From contig DATGLE010000225.1 in NCBI GenBank assembly GCA_035294325.1, forward strand, positions 1 to 36,491: a stretch of 36,491 bases of DNA, read 5' to 3'. This DNA is from DATGLE01 sp035294325. GTDB lineage: Bacteria; Chloroflexota; Ktedonobacteria; Ktedonobacterales; Ktedonobacteraceae. Shown piece after piece: positions 8,335 through 16,120 of the stretch. A program made the position numbers and the translations under genes. A model generated the notes under the pieces. That model searched no databases. It was not told the DNA's origin and was given only the letters and a program-made list of their open reading frames with translations. Each line of letters begins with the position of its first letter. The first letter of the stretch is position 1.

Positions 8335-8395
8335 GGTGTAGCAGTGTTGTGTGGCAGGCGCGCTTCGCGCGCCTGCCACACAACACTGCTACACC
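8335..8395. repeat. Perfect 29-bp-stem palindrome, TTC loop (GAA on the other strand)
   Basis: Bases 8335-8363 pair perfectly with 8395-8367, loop TTC at 8364-8366; read on the minus strand the apex is GCGAAGC as at 1603 and 7573. Small GC hairpins flank it on both sides (GCGCC-TGA-GGCGC near 8317-8329; a GGA-loop hairpin near 8401-8415). It occupies the divergent gap between the membrane-protein gene and nadE. Confidence 0.9.
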
Positions 8396-8518
8396 TCCGG
8401 CGCGGCGGAGCTGCGCGAATTCCTGGCTGGTGCGGGCAAAGGAGCTGAGAATCAGTCACTCTCTAAACTTATAGTGTGTCAGCCATATTCCGTCAAGAGA
8501 ACAGGAAGGGATTTTGTC

Positions 8519-10285
8519 ATGAATATTGTGCCACTGCGCGTCGCCCTGGCTCAGATTAATGTCACTGTGGGCGACCTGGATGGTAATAAGCAAAAGATAT
8601 TGAGCGCGATGCAGCAGGCGCATGCAGAAGGCGCGCATATCGTATGCTTCCCTGAATTAGCACTGCCCGGCTACCCACCGGAAGATCTGCTCCTCAAGCC
8701 GGGCTTTGTCGCGGCTAATCTCCGCAAGCTGGAGCAGATCGTGCAGGCCAGCCGCGATCTGCCGGGGCTGACCGCTGTTGTCGGCTTTGTAGACCGCGAT
8801 CATGATATCTACAATGCGGCCGCGATTATTCATGAAGGCCGACTTTCAGGAGTATACCACAAACACTATCTCCCCAACTATGGCGTGTTCGACGAGTATC
8901 GCTACTTTCAGGCGGGCCAGGAGGCGCCAGTCTTCCTCATCCACGATATCCACGTCGGCGTCACTATCTGTGAGGATATCTGGTATCCCACAGGCCCATT
9001 GACGCGCCAGGTCCACGCCGGAGCGGAGGTGATCATCAATATCAACGGCTCGCCCTACGATACCGGCAAAGGAGCCGCACGCGAAGCCATGATCGCCACC
9101 CGCGCAGCCGATAATGGCGTGATCGTCGCCTATCTCAACCTCGTCGGCGGTCAGGACGAGCTGGTCTTCGACGGCGGCAGCATGGTCTTTAACGAGCAGG
9201 GAAAGCTTATCGCGCGTGCGCGGCAGTTCGCCGAGGATATGCTGATCGTCGATCTCGATACCGCTGCGGTGTTTCGCGCGCGCCTGCACGATACGCGCCG
9301 GCGACAGGAGCGGCTGTCGATGATCGAGGAGAACACACCGATCATTACCGTCGATACGCGCCCTCTTACGGCTCCGTCGGTGAACAATCATGTGCCACTG
9401 GGAGCGCCGCAGCGCATCGAACCCAGAATGGAGCGTTTGCGGGAGATTTACTCGGCGCTGGTGCTGGGCACGGGCGATTACGTGCGCAAAAACGGTTTCA
9501 AACGCGTCATTGTCGGGCTGTCGGGCGGCATCGATTCGTCGCTCGTGGCGGTGATAGCAGTTGATGCACTGGGGGCCGAGAACGTGACCGGCGTCTCCAT
9601 GCCTTCCGGCTATTCGTCAGAGGGTAGCAAGACCGACGCCCAGCAACTCGCCGAGAACCTGGGCATCGAGTACCTGACTATTCCTATCGAGGAGACCTTT
9701 CGGACCTCACTAAAAATGCTGAGGCCGGTGCTAGGAGACGAAACTTCGGGACTGGCGATAGAAAATCTTCAGGCGCGCATTCGCGGCAACATTCTGATGA
9801 CGCTCTCCAATCGCTTCGGCCCCATCGTGCTCACTACGGGCAACAAGTCCGAGATGGCTACCGGCTACAGTACGCTGTACGGAGATATGGCGGGTGGCTT
9901 CGCTGTCTTGAAGGATGTGCTCAAAACGCTGGTCTACGAACTGGCCCGCTATCGCAATACACTCGAGGGCCGTGCGCTGATCCCGCAATCGGTCATCGAC
10001 AAGGCTCCCTCCGCCGAACTGCGCCCGGGCCAGAAGGATACCGATAGCCTGCCGCCATACGAAGAACTTGATCCGATCCTCAAAGCCTATGTTGAGGATG
10101 ACCGCAGCTTTGAAGAGTTGCTGGCAATGGGCTTCGAGCGTGCGACGGTTGAGCGCGTCATGCGCCTCGTCGATATCAGCGAGTACAAACGCCGGCAGGC
10201 TCCCCCAGGAGTGAAGATTACGCCGCGCGCCTTTGGCCGTGACCGGCGCCTGCCCATTACTAACAGGTATCGCGATACGTTATAG
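8519..10285 (+). CDS. nadE: Glutamine-dependent NAD+ synthetase
   Basis: Catalyses the last step of NAD+ synthesis: deamido-NAD+ plus glutamine plus ATP to NAD+. The ATG at 8519 is chosen because AGGAAGGG precedes it at eight bases and the glutaminase fold begins directly; the frame upstream runs through the palindrome. The N-terminal nitrilase-type glutaminase (1-275) has the full triad: Glu46 in FPELALPGYPPEDL, Lys115 in YHKHYLPNYGVFDE, Cys151 in TICEDIWYP. The C-terminal synthetase (about 300-588) has the PP-loop LSGGIDSS (334-341), GNKSEMATGYSTLYGDMAGG for ammonia and substrate handling, and the KAPSAELRPGQKDTDSLPPYE loop. The 588-residue length is typical of the two-domain bacterial form. 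Apparently monocistronic. Confidence 0.96.
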   Translation: MNIVPLRVALAQINVTVGDLDGNKQKILSAMQQAHAEGAHIVCFPELALPGYPPEDLLLKPGFVAANLRKLEQIVQASRDLPGLTAVVGFVDRDHDIYNAAAIIHEGRLSGVYHKHYLPNYGVFDEYRYFQAGQEAPVFLIHDIHVGVTICEDIWYPTGPLTRQVHAGAEVIININGSPYDTGKGAAREAMIATRAADNGVIVAYLNLVGGQDELVFDGGSMVFNEQGKLIARARQFAEDMLIVDLDTAAVFRARLHDTRRRQERLSMIEENTPIITVDTRPLTAPSVNNHVPLGAPQRIEPRMERLREIYSALVLGTGDYVRKNGFKRVIVGLSGGIDSSLVAVIAVDALGAENVTGVSMPSGYSSEGSKTDAQQLAENLGIEYLTIPIEETFRTSLKMLRPVLGDETSGLAIENLQARIRGNILMTLSNRFGPIVLTTGNKSEMATGYSTLYGDMAGGFAVLKDVLKTLVYELARYRNTLEGRALIPQSVIDKAPSAELRPGQKDTDSLPPYEELDPILKAYVEDDRSFEELLAMGFERATVERVMRLVDISEYKRRQAPPGVKITPRAFGRDRRLPITNRYRDTL

Positions 10286-10617
10286 CAGCGACGAAAAGCG
10301 CGATTATAATATAACGATCTTCACCTCGGCCTTTATGGCATACTAATTTATTGCTAGATCACCTGTTCATATTCCTGGAATTTGGAGAAGAAGTAGATAG
10401 ATTTAGGAATTTACAGGAATAGCTCTATCATTTTGATAGCAAATATGTTATACTCATCAAAGGCAGATATGTTTTATGCGCCCATATAGAAACCGTCTGT
10501 AATATATGTAAGAGATAGATGTAAGAAGCAAGTTATAGTGCTTGCTTGCTCGGCAAAAGGGATTACATATGTGTCAGCGGTTAGCTCTTCCCGGTCTGAA
10601 GAGCAGGAGTGGTCGCG
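10286..10617 (+). promoter_or_regulatory. A/T-rich leader of the TIR-like/radical SAM cassette, with two hairpins
   Basis: This 332-nt gap has no credible gene and is clearly richer in A and T than its surroundings. An extended -10 (TGT then TATACT at 10449-10454) is the best promoter candidate; no good -35 is seen. The leader would hold two perfect 7-bp hairpins: AAGCAAG 10526-10532 with CTTGCTT 10541-10547, and GCTCTTC 10584-10590 with GAAGAGC 10598-10604. The second stem ends directly against the ribosome binding site AGGAG (10605-10609), which suggests translational control. No terminator for nadE is visible. Confidence 0.45.
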
Positions 10618-11877
10618 ATGCCTACGTGTCTTGTTCTTATGCCGTTTGGAAAGACCACAGAACAACACACAGAAGAGTATTGGAATAATCACTTTATGCA
10701 TTTTATCAGGCCCGCTATAGAAGATGCGGCGGATGGTAAGAAACTTTTAGGATATCGGGCCATGAGAGCGAACCCATCAGGTGGATCAATTAACGAAGAG
10801 GTTTTCAATAACCTGCAAGATGCTGATGTCGTGCTGGCGGATCTCACTGATCTCAACGCCAACGTGATGTATGAATTGGGCATCTGTCATTGTCTGCGAG
10901 AGCGGACAATCATGATACTTGAGAAAGGGTTGGAGGTACCTTTCTACTTTAAAGGTTACAAGATCATTAGCTACTCTGGCGCTACAAACAAAGATAGTCA
11001 TAAATTTAAAGAGGATATCCAACGCCGTCTCCTCGATCTCACCCAGGATGCAACTAGCATTGCGGACAATCCCGTAACAAGCTACTTTCGCAGCACAGGA
11101 CGTAAAGTAGCTATCACCCCCATCGGCAGTCACGTTCCCGGCGGTCTGCGAGAAAGTGAGTTCAAGCATCTCTACACACCTTCCGAAAATTCCCAGCGCA
11201 ATGTCCGTAAGGCAGAAGTTATCTGTGAGGCAGAGCAATATATCAAACTGCTTGCATCATCCGGTTATACGTATCTGGTCAAAGTGAACAGCCCCTTTAG
11301 AGATGCATTGGAAGAACGCTTAAAGCAGAAAGTGCCGGTGCGCATTGTCCTGCTCAATCCCTGGTCTGATACAAGGATGCTTCTCGCTTTAGGCGAACTA
11401 TCTGAGGATAGCGCAATACATGAGCAAATTCAGAGAATAGGACTTGAGAAATTGCAGCAAGGGAGTCTCAGGGGCTTTGATCCAGTAAGGCTTATCGAGC
11501 AAAGTGATAATTATCTTGAGAAGTACTCCACCAGTATACGTGGCTACCTGGATATTCAAAGGCGCTACGGTCCTCTCATCGAATTACGCATCTGTTCTTA
11601 TCCCATTCCCTCAACAATGCTGCTTACGGAGAAGATGGGCTTTTTTGAGCCATACATTTATGCGAATCTGCATGAGCGGATGCGCAAGGCCATGATCACA
11701 TTTGAGTTGGAATTTCCTGTCTCGAATTATCTTTATCGTCACTGTACCGATCACTTTGAGATCATGTGGCAGTTGTCCGTCCCATATGAAAAATTTGTTG
11801 AAACGGAGGCTTCTTTTAAAGAGCAACTCAGAGGGAGATATGAGTGGAAAACCGATTCCCCTGGTAGCGCAACATGA
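10618..11877 (+). CDS. TIR/nucleoside-deoxyribosyltransferase-like protein with unknown C-terminal domain
   Basis: First gene of the candidate novel cassette. I use ATG 10618, eight bases after AGGAG, giving 419 residues; a GTG at 10609 is in frame but overlaps that site. Residues 1-145 form a small Rossmann-like domain with the pattern seen in TIR-like and nucleoside 2-deoxyribosyltransferase-like proteins: VLMPFG strand (6-11), GSINEEVFNNLQDADVVLADLT (56-77), and NANVMYELG (80-88), where Glu86 is the candidate catalytic residue. Such domains cleave N-glycosidic bonds of NAD+ or nucleotides. Residues about 180-415 are not recognised; VRIVLLNPWSD (241-251), RICSYPIP and a late Glu/Phe-rich segment recall PLD-like sensor modules, but I see no HKD motif. 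The gene overlaps the next by 38 nt. Base use is A/T-richer than neighbours, suggesting transfer. Confidence 0.78.
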   Translation: MPTCLVLMPFGKTTEQHTEEYWNNHFMHFIRPAIEDAADGKKLLGYRAMRANPSGGSINEEVFNNLQDADVVLADLTDLNANVMYELGICHCLRERTIMILEKGLEVPFYFKGYKIISYSGATNKDSHKFKEDIQRRLLDLTQDATSIADNPVTSYFRSTGRKVAITPIGSHVPGGLRESEFKHLYTPSENSQRNVRKAEVICEAEQYIKLLASSGYTYLVKVNSPFRDALEERLKQKVPVRIVLLNPWSDTRMLLALGELSEDSAIHEQIQRIGLEKLQQGSLRGFDPVRLIEQSDNYLEKYSTSIRGYLDIQRRYGPLIELRICSYPIPSTMLLTEKMGFFEPYIYANLHERMRKAMITFELEFPVSNYLYRHCTDHFEIMWQLSVPYEKFVETEASFKEQLRGRYEWKTDSPGSAT

Positions 11878-13345
11878 ATCCTGGATATCTCTTGATCCCG
11901 TACAAGGATGTCCCGCGAGTTGCGTGTATTGCTACCTGGAACCATCAGGACTCACTAGAAGGATTCCCGGAGATCCCATTGAAGCTCCGGAATCCACTTA
12001 TCAGAGACTGTCCGAGTATCACTATCTTGAGAAGTCCAGATTTAGCGATGTTCCCGTAGGTAGGAGTTTTCCCATTGCTATTGGCAACTACACTGATGTG
12101 TGCCTTACGTCTAAGAATCGCCAGTTCTTGCTCGCTGCTTTAGCTCATCATAAGCAGCGAATGCCAGCCGTGCCAGTTTGTATTGTCACCAAAGCTGCCT
12201 TAGAGCTGGCCTTCCTGGAGACGATCAATCGAATCGGTGTCAAAGTCATCTTCTTTATTTCCCTATCCTTCCTACCTTCGCAGTTTGAGAAGGGAGCACC
12301 ACCGGCGAAGGCCCGGCTTAAAAATTTCGAGCGTATTGCTCTGTTTGATAATATAGAGGCTGTTCATTTCTGGAGACCGGTCACGTCGGTGAGCATTCCC
12401 AACCGCACGGCAGCCGCCAGTCAGATAGAGTTGTTAAAGAGCGCAGGCGCAAAATTGTCTGTTGTGACAGGCTTAAAGTTTGGGGATAATCTGGCGAAGA
12501 CTTTCAGAGCAAATGAACAACATCCTTTCCACGAGTTTTTCAGTGCTTGGGCAGAGCAATCCCATTTGCAAAATGAAATACTTGAGCCAGATGTCCAGGA
12601 GGTAATTCTCAGTGTTGCTCAGGAACTATCTTATCCAGTGTTCCTGCATACATCCTGTGCAGTGAGCTATGTCTTGGAGCAGCCTGACTACAACGCTACT
12701 TTCAGAAAACCTCACCTTGAAACGCGGTGCCTGGCGAGCACTTGCCCATCGGCTCAGAGGAAACGCTGCTTCAGTTTTAAAGCGCGTTTTACTGCCCCTT
12801 CCCAGACTCTTCTGGAACAAGTAGCTCGTTACCTCGATTTACCTTCGGCCTCGGTTACATATTCGGTCCAGCGGGAGGTCATCTTTGTGGATTGTGTGCT
12901 CACCCAGGAGGAGCAGACCTACCTCACTCAAGCGACTGGTTTCCCTGTAAGGGGAAAGGATCTGGTTCCGACGCTGGAATGGATTGGCAGTATTAACAGA
13001 TTAGGAGATATGCACATGAAAGTTTCCGATATGGTTGAGATGACCCGTGAAGTAACACGGCTCTTTGATAGAGATGTCGGTGAGTGGAACGTCAATGTGA
13101 TGGTGACAGAACTCGTTGGAGAAGTGGGAACGCTCGCCGATAGCATTATGATACAGGAGGGCCACCGTCCCTCAAGAAATGGGGATCACATCGATCTGGA
13201 AGACGACATCGTTGACATTCTGTTTATGCTCATTCGTATCGCTGATCACTATAAGGTTGACCTGGAGAGCGCCTATAGCGATATGATTAAACGAACCCGC
13301 AGAAAGTTAGAGGATCGTCTATCCACCAGAAAATACCAGGAGTAA
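11840..13345 (+). CDS. Radical SAM protein fused to a MazG-like domain
   Basis: Second gene of the cassette, 501 residues from ATG 11840, which follows AGAGGGAG and lies inside the end of the preceding gene, so translation is probably coupled. The N-terminal radical SAM domain has GCPASCVYCYLEP, a CxxxCxxC 4Fe-4S motif with Cys24, Cys28 and Cys31, in a context resembling spore-photoproduct-lyase-like proteins. Further cysteines at 273, 297, 302 and 310 (CLASTCPSAQRKRC) could bind a second cluster or metal. A linker domain (about 318-388) leads to a MazG-like all-helical domain (393-501), a family that hydrolyses NTPs to NMP and pyrophosphate. Its metal motif looks altered: GEVGTLAD has Thr431 where the second Glu is usual, and DDIVD (456-459) replaces ExxD. 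Substrate unknown. A/T-rich like its partner. Confidence 0.82.
   Translation: MSGKPIPLVAQHESWISLDPVQGCPASCVYCYLEPSGLTRRIPGDPIEAPESTYQRLSEYHYLEKSRFSDVPVGRSFPIAIGNYTDVCLTSKNRQFLLAALAHHKQRMPAVPVCIVTKAALELAFLETINRIGVKVIFFISLSFLPSQFEKGAPPAKARLKNFERIALFDNIEAVHFWRPVTSVSIPNRTAAASQIELLKSAGAKLSVVTGLKFGDNLAKTFRANEQHPFHEFFSAWAEQSHLQNEILEPDVQEVILSVAQELSYPVFLHTSCAVSYVLEQPDYNATFRKPHLETRCLASTCPSAQRKRCFSFKARFTAPSQTLLEQVARYLDLPSASVTYSVQREVIFVDCVLTQEEQTYLTQATGFPVRGKDLVPTLEWIGSINRLGDMHMKVSDMVEMTREVTRLFDRDVGEWNVNVMVTELVGEVGTLADSIMIQEGHRPSRNGDHIDLEDDIVDILFMLIRIADHYKVDLESAYSDMIKRTRRKLEDRLSTRKYQE
13016..13345 (+). other. Possible internal translation start for a free MazG-like subunit
   Basis: Inside the fusion gene, AGGAG at 13003-13007 is eight bases before an in-frame ATG at 13016 (Met393). 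Initiation here would yield a 109-residue MazG-like protein covering exactly that domain, besides the full fusion. Spacing and sequence are as good as at the gene's own start; use of this site is an inference. Confidence 0.35.
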
Positions 13346-13386
13346 GATCGAAAGAAGTATTACAACATGGAATAAATACGTATACT

Positions 13387-13442
13387 GAAATCGGATGCAT
13401 TCTTGTAAGCATGGTCATTTCCAGGCAGGTGCACCCGATTTC
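13387..13442. repeat. 8-bp inverted repeat downstream of the cassette
   Basis: GAAATCGG (13387-13394) and CCGATTTC (13435-13442) are perfect inverted arms about 40 nt apart, with a further ATTCTTG/CAAGAAT pair interleaved. No T-tract follows. It lies between the cassette stop and the glmS promoter and could form the 3' end structure of the cassette mRNA. Confidence 0.35.
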
Positions 13443-13476
13443 CACGCTCAAGAATACAAAATTGCAATCGTCGATA

Positions 13477-13485
13477 TGGTATACT
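13477..13485 (+). promoter_or_regulatory. Extended -10 promoter for the glmS transcript
   Basis: TGG then TATACT at 13480-13485, no good -35. Transcription would start near 13492, just upstream of the glmS ribozyme, which is the position expected for the glmS leader. Confidence 0.5.
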
Positions 13486-13509
13486 CTCTGACAGAAACGT
13501 TGTCGCGTC

Positions 13510-13668
13510 TAGTAGCGCATGGGCCGGGCTAGCAGGAGGAAGCCACGGTTGACGAGGTGGAGGCTGTTCGGAGCATCAGCGGGGAGCCTCCAGGGTTGAT
13601 CACACCCCTGCGAAGGGAGCGCGCAAATCCGGATGGTAACAGCCGGGACAAAACGCTTCCAGTGATGT
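13510..13668 (+). ncRNA. glmS ribozyme (glucosamine-6-phosphate-activated, self-cleaving)
   Basis: A metabolite-dependent ribozyme in the glmS 5' leader; glucosamine 6-phosphate acts as cofactor for self-cleavage, which lowers glmS mRNA. Family landmarks are present in order: AGCGC at 13514-13518 with the expected cleavage between A13514 and G13515; the core GTTGACGAGGTGGAGG at 13548-13563; ATCAGCGGGGAGCCTCC just after it, closing the helix; the GCGCGCAAATCC segment; and the conserved GCCGGGACAAAA at 13642-13653. It lies 5' of glmS, as the family requires. The 5' and 3' limits are approximate. Most known examples are from Firmicutes. Confidence 0.93.
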
Positions 13669-13728
13669 AGTGATTGCGTGCCTTTTACGCAAAACATTAC
13701 AACACAAGAGAAAGGATACCCCGATTCC

Positions 13729-15597
13729 ATGTGCGGTATCATTGGCTACGTCGGGCCGCAGGGCACCGATGTTACTTCCATATTGCTTGATGGCCTGAGC
13801 AGGCTTGAATATCGCGGTTATGATTCGGCGGGCATCGCCGTTCTGACCACAAACGGAACGCTTGAAGTACATCGCCGGGCCGGCAAGATCGCCGATCTGG
13901 CGGCAACCGTCTCCAATGGATCGCGTCCCGCCGCCGGGACGCTTGGAATCGGACATACGCGCTGGGCGACGCATGGCCGACCAAACGATACCAACGCTCA
14001 TCCCCACCCCGATTGCCACGGCGCTATTACCGTCGCGCACAACGGCATTATCGAGAACTATGCCGAACTGCGCGACGAGTTGCAGCACGCCGGCCATACC
14101 TTCCGTTCCGAGACCGATACCGAAGTCCTCGCGCACCTGATCGAAAGCGCCTATGCCGGTGAGGCGCAGCGCGATCTGACCAGCGCAGTGCGGCTCGCTT
14201 TGCAGCACGTCAGAGGCTCGTATGCTATCGCCGTGGTCAGCCGCGAGGCGCCCGATATGCTTGTAGGGGCGCGCTGTAACGGCCCGCTGATCGTCGGCCT
14301 CGGCGAGCGCGAAAATTACCTGGCCTCGGACATCCCCGCCATTCTCAAACATACGCGGCGCATGATTATCCTCGATGAAGGCGAGGTGGTGACGCTGCGT
14401 CCTGACAGCGTTGCCATTACCACGCTCGATGGTACGCCTGTGCAGCGGGAGCCAATCACCATCGGTTGGGATATCGAAGCTGCGGAGAAGGGCGGCTATC
14501 CACACTTTGTCCTCAAGGAGATCTTTGAGCAGCCGGAAGCTCTGCGCCGCGCTCTGCTGGGCCGCGTCCATGCCGGGCAACTGCGCCTCAGCGAACTGGA
14601 GCGCATGCGGCAGGCGGGACTGCTCGACCAGGTGCAGCGCATCGTCATCGTAGCCTGCGGTACCTCGTATCACGCCGGCCTGCTGGCGAAATACGTGATC
14701 GAGCAGTGGGCGCGCATTCCCGTCGAGGCCGTCACCGCTGCCGAGTTCCGCTACAGCGATCCGATAGTCGGCCCAGAAACGCTCTGCCTCGCGGTCACGC
14801 AGTCGGGCGAGACGGCTGATACGCTCGTCGGCATTCGCCAGGCGCGGGAGCGTGGCGCGCCCGTCATCGCCATCACCAATATCGTTGCCAGCGCCATCAC
14901 GCGCCTCGCCGATGCTGTATTGTACCTGCAAGCCGGGCCGGAGATCGGCGTTGTGGCTACGAAAACCTTCGTTACCTCCGTCGCCGTGCTCTATATGCTT
15001 GCGCTCTACCTGGGCCAGCAGCGCGGGCGCATCGACGCCGGGCGCTTGCGTGAACTGCTCGTCGCGCTGGAACGGATCCCCGATCAGATCCAGCACATTC
15101 TCGACGCGGCGGCCAGCCCCGATGACGAGATTGCGCCGCTGGCGCAGCGCCTCGCGCGCGTGAGCAGCATAGTCTTTATCGGGCGTGGCGTCGGCTTCCC
15201 TACCGCGCTGGAGGGCGCGCTCAAACTCAAAGAGATTTCCTATATTCATGCGGAGGGACTGCCTGCCGGCGAACTCAAGCATGGCTCTATCGCCCTGCTC
15301 GACCCGGACACGCCGCTGGTTGCCGTCGCCACCGCCTCACATGTTTACGAGAAGGTGGTGAGCAATATCCAGGAGGTACGCGCCCGCGATGCGCGCGTGC
15401 TGGTCGTTGCCAGCGAGGGCGACGAAAACATCCGCCAGCATGCCGATGATGTGCTCTACGTGCCGGTGACGCCGGAGGCATTCAGCCCGCTGCTGGCGAT
15501 CATTCCCCTGCAATTGCTGGCCTATCATGTCGCGGTTGCGCGGGGCTGCAACGTTGATCAGCCGAGGAATCTGGCGAAGTCGGTGACGGTGGAGTAA
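13729..15597 (+). CDS. glmS: Glutamine-fructose-6-phosphate aminotransferase (isomerizing)
   Basis: Makes glucosamine 6-phosphate from fructose 6-phosphate and glutamine, the committed step to UDP-GlcNAc and the cell wall. The start is ATG 13729 because the mature enzyme needs Cys2 as the glutaminase nucleophile (MCGIIGYVG); the upstream in-frame codons belong to the leader. Visible features: N-terminal Ntn glutaminase domain with RLEYRGYDSAGIA and GHTRWATHG motifs, then two SIS sugar-isomerase domains with CGTSYHAGL, TQSGETADT and EGLPAGELKHG, and the C-terminal NLAKSVTVE. The 622-residue length is normal. A GAAAGGA site lies about a dozen bases upstream. Control by the preceding ribozyme is expected from family knowledge. 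Confidence 0.97.
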   Translation: MCGIIGYVGPQGTDVTSILLDGLSRLEYRGYDSAGIAVLTTNGTLEVHRRAGKIADLAATVSNGSRPAAGTLGIGHTRWATHGRPNDTNAHPHPDCHGAITVAHNGIIENYAELRDELQHAGHTFRSETDTEVLAHLIESAYAGEAQRDLTSAVRLALQHVRGSYAIAVVSREAPDMLVGARCNGPLIVGLGERENYLASDIPAILKHTRRMIILDEGEVVTLRPDSVAITTLDGTPVQREPITIGWDIEAAEKGGYPHFVLKEIFEQPEALRRALLGRVHAGQLRLSELERMRQAGLLDQVQRIVIVACGTSYHAGLLAKYVIEQWARIPVEAVTAAEFRYSDPIVGPETLCLAVTQSGETADTLVGIRQARERGAPVIAITNIVASAITRLADAVLYLQAGPEIGVVATKTFVTSVAVLYMLALYLGQQRGRIDAGRLRELLVALERIPDQIQHILDAAASPDDEIAPLAQRLARVSSIVFIGRGVGFPTALEGALKLKEISYIHAEGLPAGELKHGSIALLDPDTPLVAVATASHVYEKVVSNIQEVRARDARVLVVASEGDENIRQHADDVLYVPVTPEAFSPLLAIIPLQLLAYHVAVARGCNVDQPRNLAKSVTVE

Positions 15598-15608
15598 GGG
15601 GTTAGGAG

Positions 15609-15643
15609 GTAACTCCTCAGTGCCGCAGGCACTGAGGAGTTAC
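15609..15643. repeat. Perfect 16-bp-stem palindrome, GCA loop
   Basis: Bases 15609-15624 pair with 15643-15628 around GCA (15625-15627). It starts 12 nt after the glmS stop. It could slow or end transcription but has no T-tract. It is the shortest member of the palindrome set. Confidence 0.85.
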
Positions 15644-15696
15644 GTTATGAGAATGCCCCTTTCCGCTCTGGCTCCCGCGTGAGAGAATAGATACCT

Positions 15697-15966
15697 ATGT
15701 GTAGAAACATCAGACCGCTTTTCAACTTTGAACCACCCGCAACCGAGGAAGAGATCCGCGAGGCCGCGTTACAGTTTGTGCGCAAGGTGAGCGGCTTCAA
15801 CCGGCCATCGAAGGCCAACGAAGCGGCATTCTTTGCCGCCGTTGACGCCATAGCAGCGGCCTCAAGCACCCTGCTCAACTCGCTGGAGACGCAGGCGCCG
15901 CCCAAAAGCCGTGAGGAAGAGGCTGCCAGGGCGCGGGCGCGTGCTGCTCAGAGATTTTCCCGGTGA
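15697..15966 (+). CDS. DUF2277 family small protein
   Basis: An 89-residue conserved protein of unknown function. The opening MCRNIRPLFNFEPPATEEEI and the following ALQFVRKVSGFNRPSKANEAAF are the strongly conserved core of DUF2277, found in actinobacteria, Chloroflexota and others. The middle is helical, and the tail is rich in Arg, Ala and Glu (REEEAARARARAAQRF), as in other members. No catalytic motif or membrane segment is seen. It lies 99 nt after glmS in the same direction with a palindrome in the gap. Confidence 0.88.
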   Translation: MCRNIRPLFNFEPPATEEEIREAALQFVRKVSGFNRPSKANEAAFFAAVDAIAAASSTLLNSLETQAPPKSREEEAARARARAAQRFSR

Positions 15967-16031
15967 ATAACTCGGGCAGTCAGAAAGGAAGCATATAAGT
16001 AGCTCTGACTCTAGCCGCGTGTGAGAGGGCA

Positions 16032-16040
16032 TGGTATAAT
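16032..16040 (+). promoter_or_regulatory. Extended -10 promoter for the accC-fabF-accB operon
   Basis: TGG (16032-16034) followed by a perfect TATAAT (16035-16040), without a recognisable -35, about 80 nt before the accC start. It is the only good promoter-like sequence in the gap before accC. Confidence 0.5.
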
Positions 16041-16120
16041 GCCGTAAATATCCCGCACAGGGGTTATGGTAACAGGAGCACGGTGGAGCGCGTTGAAGGC
16101 GTCAGCTTCATCTACGATGT

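Noticed and set aside
8351..8518. N-terminal extension of NAD+ synthetase
   Set aside because: The extra codons lie in a palindrome and its flank; the ATG at 8519 has a good ribosome binding site and matches the family start.
11840..13345. Viperin (ddhNTP synthase) identity for the radical SAM protein
   Set aside because: The CxxxCxxC motif is shared by all radical SAM enzymes; the surrounding GCPASCVYCYLEP and the later cysteine cluster resemble SPL-like proteins more than viperins, so I keep the broader call.
13600..15282. 560-residue open frame on the minus strand
   Set aside because: It lies opposite glmS and the ribozyme; glmS has all family motifs, and this frame has no recognisable domain or start signal.
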